Shown piece by piece: positions 39,501 to 51,500 of a DNA stretch of 64,000 nt. The notes beneath the pieces were generated by a model. It saw only the letters and a list, made by a program, of their open reading frames with translations. It was not told where the DNA came from and did not search any database. The first letter of the stretch is position 1. Each line of letters starts with the position of its first letter. A program made the translations under genes and the position numbers. Origin of the DNA: Echinarachnius parma (taxonomy: Eukaryota; Echinodermata; Echinoidea; Clypeasteroida; Echinarachniidae); the NCBI GenBank assembly GCA_037951105.1, contig JBAMJV010002989.1, positions 37,349 through 101,348 on the forward strand, given 5' to 3'.

Positions 39501-42500
39501 TGGTAGTGAGAACCATGCCCACTTAGTAATAATTAGATTTTGCCTTTTTATATGCGCACATTTTTTGTTAGTGTGTGTGTTTCTGTAACGCTTTTCATTC
39601 AAACAAAATATCTCCATAATTACGGAGACATTCGTGAAACACATTTGTGAAAACACCCCCATTAAGTCTTGTGTCTTTGTGATTGACCAACACATTATCC
39701 TTGTCTGAAGGGAGTGACTTGTGTGCATAGCTAGGTCAACATTGTTAAATATTGTTATTTGTTATGTTGCTGAGTAATACATTTCCCCTGGTAATGGATG
39801 ACTTAAACATCTGACAATGCTGTAGGAGTCTTGTGTCTTTGTGTGTATGACAGCATTAATAAACTCATTATAATACGTATCTGGAACCAACTGCCTCAAC
39901 CAGTGGTCCACATCAACAGCCTGGCTGCATTTAGAGAGTCTGCCTTATCAGTCATCATAACTATGCAGCCTCCTCCTGGGTCACATCTACTTAAAAATGG
40001 ACCCATCTTTTTACTTGCACCATTTACTCCCTATATTATTGTAAATACAAGGTAAATTGTATGTATACACCATGGCACCTCCGTATGACACACAACACCC
40101 TAACCCTAACCCTGGGATTATCGCATCAAGTATCAAGTATCAAATGAATATAATTGTTAACAGTACTGCAAATGTGACGTGGCCAACAGTCTTGGAGCAA
40201 ACCTGCGTATAGTGGCCACTGAAAGTGATCCCTTATCAAGAGAAAAACAATGCGATGGAACATTTTAACCCGTTCCCTACTAGATACAGGGCCCAACTGG
40301 TTCCCGTGGGCAATTGGTCACCTGTATACAGTGGCTACTTTTCTTGTGTCCCTAAGAGGACGCTATACACAAGTTTTACTGTATTTGTACAATATACGTA
40401 AAGTGATGTGCGTCATATATGATTTGGATTTAGATTTCATTCATTTATTTAAGTTTAAAACACATGTATTATTGTTGCAGGTTCAAGAGATGAACTTCAA
40501 GCCTGACGGTGTAGGAGTGATAGAGGGCGCCGATCCCGTTGACATGCCAATCTTCAGAGAATGCTGGAATACATGCCTTCGTCTCAGTAACTATGAAAGA
40601 CGTCTGAAAGAAGTGAATGACTTCAATAAGTGTGTAAAACATACATTTCTTCTTAAAAGTGCAGTTTTTTCCAAAATCGACAATTCAGTAAACCTTTAAA
40701 AAAAAAAGAAGCCTCTCTCAAATTAAAATGTTTGTTATACTTTTAAGCACAGGCGTACCCAGGGGGGGGGGGGGGGGGGGGGTTCTTACCCCCACCCCCC
40801 TTTGACCAAAAAATGATCTTTTTTCGGGAGTTTGAACCCCCCACCCCCCCCCCCCCCCCCCACATCCCCTGGACAACTTGTAGCTGGTCATTTATGCGGT
40901 CTCGACCATCATTACACAATTAGGCTCTCTATATGTAATTTTTCCTCAAGAAAAATAATTTGCCAGTCATTTCCCATGAAATCAATCAATTTTTGGGTAA
41001 TTAGTAAATATCTAATTGTCCTGGGAACGCCCCTTTTAAATCGCCAAAATCGATTATGCTGCCCTCTATTGGTGTGACGTCATCTAAAGAATTTCACCCC
41101 ATAGTCTCTGTACACGACGCCTCTCTAAATTCTCTAGTTGACGTAATCTAACAAAAGCCGATTAAGTGTCAATCACGCTGCTGATGTCGGACCCTAAATG
41201 TGGGCGGGGCGTAAACTGGCTGCTAAGTGAGATTTGGCATCAGAAAATTAGCCTAAAATCAGTTTTTTTCTGCAGACCTAGTTTACAAGTCATCAACTAT
41301 GGAATAAGTGCCAAAATAGGTTGTTTTATTTAGTTGCACACGGCAAACACAGGCAGTTTGGCGTGCACTCAAAGTCTGTGGAACACTAAACATGTCATGC
41401 AGTATAACCAGGGAAGTGGACGTCTGTGAAATCAAATTACAGAAGCGGGGTTTTGATATACACGCAATATGCGGACGTGAGGGAAATACAAACAAAACGG
41501 CATCTTCACAGATAGTCTGGAATATTTTATTCTGATTTATGCGTGCTAAACCTCGAAACAAGTAACCAGTTGATAAAAAAAAAAAACTCTGTCTACGTAT
41601 AGCCCCGTAGCCTGATTAGGCAAAGTAACTGAGAGCTTAGCGTAAACTCCCCGCCGTGACCCCATCGCAAATCGAACCACTCGACATGCATAACTAGTAC
41701 TTTTCAGCTGCGTAGTTATTGTAACGTTATACAAATAATGAATGTTTGAGTGCAATGGTACGAATATTTGCATGAGGTGAAAGATGGAATGTTGTTCCAT
41801 TCAATGAGGCGGAGCCGAGTTGTTTTGGAACATTCCATCTTTCACCGAATGAAAATATTCGTACCATTGCAAGCCGAGTGGAAAAAACCTAGGTGTAAAA
41901 ACTAAAATAGATCCTTAAATAGATCCTTTTTATTTTATATTTTGGGGAATTCACACTTTACCACCCCTGGCACAGGTCTGACAAGCTCTGCGCGCTTGTT
42001 TCTTAATGCAAACTTCAATTCTCAGCACACAGCCGCCTTGAAGTGCGTAATGCTTGTTAATGCGTTTGGTCTTGAATGAAAAATCTGCGCAATGCGTGCA
42101 GTTATTTTTAACGCGCGCTGGCGCTTGCACAAAACGACTACATAAGTTCCATTGCACGTTTATGACGTCAACATCGTGCAATAGAACTAAATAAAAGTTA
42201 TATTGCACGATTATGACGTCAAAATCGTGCAATAGAGCATTTCCACGAATGTCATGTGACATGAATTCAACCAATCACATTGCACAAACATTCTAAGGTG
42301 TTATATAAGGAATGATAATCCACAGTCTGACTGGGCCAGGCCATTTACAAGCCCGACATGCAATATCAGCTCGGCAACCGCTGTGTGCCAAGCGTTTTTG
42401 ACATGGGCCTTACACATTATCAGTGCAATGTAGGCTGAACAGTACAGTATTGTAATGTGTGTATGGGTGGGCCAGGCCGCCTCTCACTCCGGCCACGGAC

Positions 42501-45500
42501 CCCCGAGTATAATATGGGCGTGCAGAGATAAATTTACAGACGGGCGAAGGATCATGAATGGGACAATAAAAGACGTTGCGCGTTTTATAATTTGGAGGTT
42601 TATAACAAATTATAACTCCATGAAAAGGATGCTTCAAGCCCTAATTTGTTCAGGCAAGCTGGTAAATGACATTTTCTTTCATGTAAGACAATAACCTCGC
42701 AACTTTGGCTTGCAAAAGGCGGACTGTCCCTTTAACCCATTCAGGACTGATCCCGAAAATTGAACTAGGGTTAATAGAGAATACATGTTATAACAAAACC
42801 AATCAGTCCTGAATGGATTAACTTTGTGATGGTTTCTCATTCTTGCCCATTTATTAGTCAGGGATCTTTAAAAAAAAAAAAATGAAGGTCAATAAAGCTT
42901 GAGTGCACTGTAAAGTAGCACCTGCTGAATTGCTCCGCAGGGAGTTGAGAGAGTGCACAATAAGTCTTGATTGTGGGGTGTGTCTGATGACTGAGGTAAT
43001 AATATTAGACACACTTCTGAAGATTTTGATTTATCCAGGAAATCACAAAACTTTATAAACTACTATGGCCCCGTTGCACGAAGAGATACAATCAATTTTA
43101 AGTTACAATTATTTGTAAGTCAGAACATTTGCTCATTTAGAACACATGATCTGACTTACAATTTCTTGTAACTTACAATCGATTGTATCCCATTCTGCAA
43201 CGTGGCCATGATGTGGCGAGATGGAATTTGCTCTGATGGGATCCTGACCAATATGTCTGTTGAGTTTTCCTTCAGCGAGACAATTTATCCACGCTCTATA
43301 CCAGCTATATAAATCAGTTCCAAGAAAGATCGAAACAAGGCACTTGACTGCTCCCTCTGGATGCCTGGGGTGTTTCATAAAGATCCTAAGTTGACATTAA
43401 CTCTAAGTTGGACTTAAAATGTATGGTAAGCCATTTGTGGCGTTGGAACAAAATATATTCAAAAGCAAAAATGCAAGAATTTTAGAATTTTCATAAATTT
43501 GACATGAAGAACATGAAATATCTTTGATAATAGAAACATATTTATGAATTGAAACAACATTTAATGCCTTTTAACAGGACTTTTAGAACTTGTTTTCAAA
43601 GAAACTTACGGCTTTCCATACTTTGTAAGTCCAACTTAGAGTTAAAGGGGACCACCAGGCAAAGAACAACACATTATTATATGTTTTGGTATCGTTTTGT
43701 GATATCAAAATAGATACCCAACATTTTGTAAAGGCTTGTGTAATTCATAAACAAAGCAATTAATTTCCACCACTTACGGAACCACTACTATTTCCTGGTT
43801 CCATACGGGCCAAACATTTGCGAGTGCGCCAATGCTATTCACGCGTACATTTGTAGACAATAGCATCCCGGGCGATTCGTTCGCTCTGCACAGAGCGCGT
43901 TGACTCTGCACACCGTTAGTCTTCGCAATTCAGACCGCATGAACGCATGCTCTAGAATGGTGATGCGTTTTCCTATTATATATTTTTTCTGGAAACATAT
44001 TTTTGTGAACTTGTTGATGGAATGGAATACTAAAGATGTTACCTTTCTTTAATAAGAATACTATTTTTGGGTGGTGGTACCCTTTAAGTTCAACTTAGGA
44101 TCTTTGTGAAACACCCCCCTGGAGTAATACTGTTGCATCTCAGACCTTGAAAGATAAATATATTGGACTATAGAGGGAGCCACGATTATTATTATCATTA
44201 TTGAAAATGATCTCGCATCTTCAACATGTGGATTTATTTATTTATTTTTATTTTGTTACTAATTTTAAGGAAGAACTGTTGGAAGAAGCGAGGGATTCAC
44301 ATCCTTCCGACTGCACACGGGATGTCATTTTCTGGCGGTCCTACTTTAAATCAGGTATGTAAATTTGTAGTTTGTCAGTGCATTGAAAAGAATAATAGTC
44401 AATTCAATTCAAGGTATTGTTTCACTCATTGTAGCCAAAGGCTAACTTACAAATTAATTTACAGCGTTTAAAACATTACAAACATCATACAACAATTATT
44501 GATGAATCGTTCTGTATTTTGTATGCCTTTCCCCTTTTTGTATTATTTTAAAGAATGATCCGATTTGGGGGACCAATCAAACCAAAACTGTAATATATCG
44601 GCTTGTATCATCGCCATAGTAAACAAAATAATATAATAAATAACTTGTGATTGTAAAGAGTTGAAAAGTAAATAGATTTTTCAACATTCCAATATAATAC
44701 AAAAAATGGTATGTGCCCAATAATCTGCAATTTGACTGCTATGGACAAGATAGCAGTTCAAGAAAAAAGTCCCAATATTTCCAATTCCCTAACAGGATAG
44801 AGGAATTCACTCGTATTATTTTCTACAAATATTACACTTCTGACCCGTTGTTTTGTTGTTGCAGGGAGCTGCTCTAGTGCACATCTATACCGATGGGTCA
44901 GTGATGGTCAACCATGGAGGTGTGGAAATGGGTCAAGGACTCTACACAAAACTTGTCCAGGTAAAAAAAGCACAATCTGATAAATACCTGTTTTATGTAG
45001 TATTTAGCTTTATTTAACAGTAACGTGTTTGTCATTTCCAGACCAGACGGAACGATATGCTAGATTCGATAGCTCGGCTACTTACTTTGACTCAAATTTA
45101 AATTGCGCGAGAAAACGCATTTCAGACTTTATGCAATTATATTTTACCTCATTGTATCCCTATATGAAGGAGAATTTAGCTACTGTCTCAACTTGTCAGG
45201 AAGGAATAATTAGAGGAGCAAAGTAAAGTTTATATACTTGTATGTGTTTGCTTGTTTTTATGTCTAATCTATAACATTATAATTTCTGTTTAATATCGAT
45301 TACTATTTTATATATTGTTGCTGTACAAATACCAGAAGTTGTTAATTACCTATAGCATGAGGGACATTCTCAATATTCGTCAATGTGACAAAATTAAAGA
45401 GACATTCTATTTCTCGGTTTTGTTTTTGTAAGCTTGTTCCGGAAACCCCAATTATTTTGCCCATTTGTCTAGATCTATGATTGAATTACTGTCTTACATT

Positions 45501-48500
45501 TAGGTTGCAAGCAGAGTTCTGGAGATTCCATACACCAAGATCCACACCAGCCCTACTGCAACTGACAAGGTCCCGAACGCCACCTTTTCCGCTTCAAGCG
45601 TTACAACGGACTTACAGGGAGGAGCAGTCAAGGCAAGTCGGCGTGCTGCGCTGGGCAACACAAACAGAACATTCCAAGTTTTTAAATTCGCTCTGAGCAA
45701 GTGTTGCTTCCATTGCAAGATAAGCATCATTCAAAAACACATTTTACATGCAAACAAAGAATTATGTACAAATGTAGGTAACACATGTACATGCGCTCAA
45801 AACCAGTGTTTACATTTACACACTAAACAATGGCGTAGCTACGAGGGGGGGGGGGGGAGGGGGGTTAAGAATTTCTGCAGCTGTTTTTTGCACTTTCGTC
45901 TCAGGCGTTCGTTGGTCTGGCCCTCTCCATTTCTTCGGTTGCCTCGATTTTGCCCGGCATTTATGTTCTCTGCCGCTTTTACTATTGATTATATAGTATG
46001 GTTGGCGGAGCACAGGTCAACACACGTCTATACTCGCGAGCGATGGTCATGAAAGTTTTGTTAACCTAAGTTGTTGTTCCTTTGTTATTCTTAGGCTGCG
46101 TGTGACATCCTGAAGGAGCGACTAGAGCCATACAGAGCTACCAACCCGAAGGGAACATGGGAGGAGTGGGTGAGTTTATTTCAATTGTAGTATAAATATT
46201 GATAAAATACTTTAATGTACTACCTGGTTGGCTTTTGAAGGGTGTGTTTTACCGCTTTAACAGGTGTACTGGATTAAGTGTTGAAAATTCCATTGAGAAA
46301 CATAAGACACGTTTTTATCAAATTGTGTTCCTTAATTTAAAGGTGTACACCCACTCCTGCTTGTACCAATAGTATTGATCCAATACTATATTATACAATG
46401 ATTATATATTACCGTATACTAATACTATAGTGGCAATAATAATTATAATACTAATTATGATAATAATTCTTTCTTTTTATGGTGACTTCATTAAATTCCT
46501 TACTTGATCTTTGATGTTAGTAGAGTGAGATATAACAGTGCATACTTCGGTTTGTTATGTTTTATTTCCGACCTTTTAGGTCCAGGCTGCCTATAATGAT
46601 CGTGTGAGCCTGTCTACAACCGGCTTCTACAAGTAAGCATTTTTAGCTCATCCGGCCCGAAGGGCCCGATGAGCTTATGCCATGGCGTTGCGTCCGGCGT
46701 CCGTCCGTCCGTCCGTCCTTCCGTCCGTCCTTCCGTCCGTCCACAATTTTCAAAATGCTTCTTCTTCGTTATTTTTCAACCGATTTTGATTCTGATTGTT
46801 TCATAAGATAGGGCTAGGAGGGGGATTTAAAACTTCTACACAGAATCGTGAAATTCATTATATATGCTAATTTATGCAAATTTATTCGAAATCACAAAAA
46901 ATGCTTCTTCTCCTTCATTTCTTGACCGATTTTGATTTGGTTTGCTTTATCTGGTAGAGCTAACTTTGGTACACTAAACTTCTACACAGAATTTTGAAAT
47001 TTTTCTCCATTAATTAATTATGGTAATTTATGCAAATTTATTCCAAAAATCACAAAAAATGCTTCTTCTCCTTCATTTCTCGACCGATTTTGATTTGGTT
47101 TGCTTTATCTGGTAGAGCTAACTTTGGTACACTAAACTTCTACACAGAATTTTGAAATTTTTCTCCATTAATTAATTATGGTAATTTATGCAAATTTATT
47201 CCAAAAATCACAAAAAATGCTTCTTCTCCTTCATTTCTCGACCGATTTTGATTTGGTTTGCTTTATCTGGTAGAGTTAACTTTGGTACACTAAACTTCTA
47301 CACAGAATTTTGAAATTTTTCTCCATTAATTAATTATGGTAATTTATGCAAATTTATTCCAGAAATCACAAAAAATGCTTCTTCTCCTTCATTTCTCGAC
47401 CGATTTTCATTCTGTTTGGTTTATCTAATAGGGCTAGGTTTCATAAGATAGGGCTAAGAGGGGGATTTCAAACTTCTATACAGATTCATGAAATTCATTA
47501 TCTATGGTAATTTATGCAAATTATTCGAAATCACAAAAAATGCTTCTTCTCCTTCATTTCTCGACCGATTTTGATTTGGTTTGCTTTATCTGGTAGAGCT
47601 AACTTTGGTACATTTTTCTCCATTCATTAATTATGGTAAATTTTTTATTTTTTAATTTTTTTAATTTTGTTTAATTTTTATTTATTTTTCTATTTTTATT
47701 TTTATTTTTTTTTATTTTATTTTATTTTTTGTTTGTTTGTTTGTTTGTTTTGTTTGTTTTTGTTTTTTATTTTATTTATTTTTATTTTTATTTTTATTTT
47801 TTAAATTTATTTTTTAATTTTTTTAATTTTTTCCCATGTCCCTTCCAGGGCATCAAATTTTTATTTTTTGACCAGTTGAAAAGTGTACCACATGAAATTT
47901 GCGATATTTGATGTTGCGAGATGGCGGATGAGCGCTACGTCATTGACGTTCTGGTTATATCTTGTGGCTCTTTCACTTACTGGCCCTGAAGCATGTATAG
48001 ATATGTGTCTTTCTATCATAATCCGTTTCTTTTACAAGCTGCCTCCATAATATATTGTGTTACTTATGTATGATATATACCTTTCATCAGCCCAAAAAAT
48101 ACACGGGGGCGATGGATAATTCGCCCCTGAAACCTCTGAAATCGCAACCGTTTTGTATTTGTTTATCTTTCTGCATGATCGGAAATCGGCAGAAACGTGC
48201 CTATCATGGCATAATCAGATAATGAAATATTGATAATCATTTATTAGACTCTGAGCACAGGGAACAATGTAATCAAAAATACGAGCCCCTGTGAGCCCCA
48301 AAATAGCCCTCGTGATTATTTTCACGTGGGCGTTTTTTCCCCTCAAAGTTTTCAAAATAGCCCTCGTGAATACAAACAAACAAAAATGTGTTGCTTTCAT
48401 GCCACTGCTATATGGCAGGGAATAACCTGGCCAGATTGTTTTGTTCATGCGTGCATTACTACCATAGGCGCCGGAAATGGGGCAGGGGGGCGGCCGCCCC

Positions 48501-51500
48501 CCCCCCCCCCCCCCCAACCCCCACCCAAAAGAAAAAGAAGAAGAGTGGGAAAGAAAAAATCAAATGTATGAGCTAAGACTTGTTAATTCTAACGCTCAAA
48601 AACTAATTTAAAAATCCATTTTAAATTTTCGCTATCTCAGTTTGTTGTGTAACTTGCGTACGGTCTGGGGTGAGTGCTTTTTCTGTACCGGGTAGTTCTC
48701 GTGTAGGCTGGCATTGCAGCTCTGGCTGCTTGTGTGACGTGCACCAAATTGCACCATTTCAATATTATAAATGCAAAATCTTCCCCGTGGGAGGGGGATA
48801 CCCCCTCCCAAACCCTCCCCATTTGGCTCTGCCCCAGCCTTCGGTCGCTTCGCTCCCTCGGGACTCATTTTTGGCTGTAGGCTATTGATGTTGGATCATA
48901 CATAATGTGGCATATATGGTTTATGTTTGAACTGTGTATGACACTAAATACAATATTTGTGTGTGGGGGGGGGGGGGGGGGGGGGGGGTAGCATATTTAT
49001 TAGTGTGGCAATTACTTGTTTTCTTTGTGGAAATATATTTAAAATTTCTGGTTGATCAAATCATAACACGCTTTCCCAGATACAGTTAATCTTAAGCCCG
49101 AATTTTCTATCTAGGTATGCACCAGATTGCACAATTTCAAGTCCACAAATGCAAAATCTCCCTACCAAGGGAGGGGGGACACCCCCTCCCCCGCTCAGTC
49201 ACTTCGCTCCCTCGCAATGTCTCAATCTCACGTCTGGCTCAAAGGTGGCTACCCTGTGCGTGTTGTTGGGCATGAGCCCCTACACACAAAAATTGTGAGC
49301 CCCCTTAGGTCTTTGCCCCCCCCCCCCCCCAATCCAAAACTGCTTCCGGCGCGCCTGATTACTACTAAACAAAACATGTATGTATTTAAAAATGTATGTC
49401 TTTATATACATCCACCAAAATCATGAATAAGGGTCGTAGCATGTCCATGATACAATGGCAGACAAGGGGGAAGGGGGGTGGGGGCTCGTGTGGTTGACAT
49501 TATAAACTGCCAAATTATAATTAAGGTTAATAAAGAGTATGTCTATTCAAAACATCAAACCTCTTGAATTGGTAAAAGCGGTTGTTGTTTGCATTTAAAC
49601 CCTTCATGTAGCACACTGAGCAGTTTTGACTAATATGCTCACCAGGGAGTTGAGATGGTGAACAAGATAATTGCACATGTTTGAACTGTACCTGATGACC
49701 AAGGGTAATAACAATGCAAAATATATACATCGCTAAGAAACCCAGTATTAAGCGCCATATAAATAAAAAATATATTATTATTTTGTGAAGGAAACCTGGT
49801 AGCACCATAGACTGGACAACCAAAACAGGAAACCCCTTCCAGTACCTGACTATGGGGGTAGGTGTCTCTGAGGTGGAGATTGACTGCCTGACGGGGGAGC
49901 ACCAGCTACTGAGGACAGACATTGTCATGGATGTTGGCAAGAGCCTCAACCCTGCCATCGACATCGGCCAGGTAATTATTATAGCCTTAGATTGCTAAGT
50001 TCTACAGTATATTTCAGGAAAAGGATTAAGGTGCTATACCAATATTTTTAGGAGCGGTTGAGAACATTTTAAAATCCTGGAGTTGTGAAGATCTATGGAC
50101 CTCTAGGATAGACATTGTCATGGAATTTGGCACTGTAAGGTAAGAACCTCAACCCTGCCATTAACACCAGGAAGGTCGGATTGCTTTAAGATCTACAATT
50201 TCTTTGGAGGTTAAAAATGGAAGAAGAAATCCAAATTTCAGATCAGTTAAAAACAATTTTAGATCCTGGAGTCGAGGCTCTTTGTCGTTAGGATGGACAT
50301 TATCATTGATGTTGGCAAGCATCTCAATCCTGCTATTGTTATTGGGTAAATAAGGTTGCTAAGATCTACGATTTAATTCAGGAAAAGGATTGAATGAAGA
50401 ACTATGACAACAGTTTAAGAGCTGTTGAGAACAAAGTTAAATTGTGGTGATTTGAAGATCTATGGACCATAGCTCTAAACCTCATAGGATTTGGCAAGGT
50501 AAGAGCCTCAACTCTGCCATTGACATTGGCAAGGTAAGCTTGCTAAGATCTACAATTTCCTTCAGTAACTCTCTTGGTTAAATTATTTCGTGCAGCGCCC
50601 TCTATACCAAGCTGGACTACCCCTTTAATTTGTTCCTGTTGGGAGGAATAAGGAACTTTCTCATTTCGTATATCTTGCGACAGACATTGTCATGGAATTA
50701 AACCATCAAGTTCTATGGACCATAGCTCTAAACTTTTTAGGATTAACATTGTCATGGAAGTTGGCTATCCTTCCATTGATATCAGATATTGGAATAGGAT
50801 CGCCGATTTCTGTATAGGTTAAATAGTAACTTTTTTGACACCCCTCTAGTCAAATTGATTGAGAACATATTTTTGTTTCATAGGTCAAGGACAGATATTG
50901 TCATGGATATTTTCATGGATATCAAAAAATGGCCACCAAAGACATTATATTACACACACCTGTGTCTCTTTAAAATCCCTATTCGATCCCCAAACCCAAA
51001 TAGTGATTTTAAAAGGGACACAGGTGAAGTAATATACTCACTACTGAGTATCATGCTCTTGAACCAGAAGGGTTAAGCATTACACCAATGTGGATTTATA
51101 TACAGATATATCACCTGAAACTTTCTTTTAATTTTCTCTTCTTTGAAGATCGAAGGAGCATTTGTCCAGGGGTATGGCTGGGTCACAATGGAGGAGAAGA
51201 GGTTCTCCCCGGAGGGGAAACTCCTGAGTAGAGGACCGGACACATACAAGATCCCCACAGCAAGGGACATACCCAAGGAGTTCAATGTCACCCTCCTCAG
51301 GAATATGCGCACCCCTGAGGGCCACCTGTACTCATCTAAGGTAAGGATTCACTTTTGTATATTTGTTCCTTGCAGAGGGTAAAGCTTATATGCAGAGGAT
51401 CTTACAATAACAAGGTATCCACAGCACTGGATATACTCGAGATGTTCAATGTCACCCTCCTCAGGAACATGCGCACCCCTGAGGGCCACCTGTACTCATC

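Noticed and set aside
45826..46020. Another CAGTGGCGTAGC-family insertion in intron 27
   Set aside because: One end (AATGGCGTAGCTACG) and a poly-G run are visible but no matching right end or target duplication, so not listed as an element.
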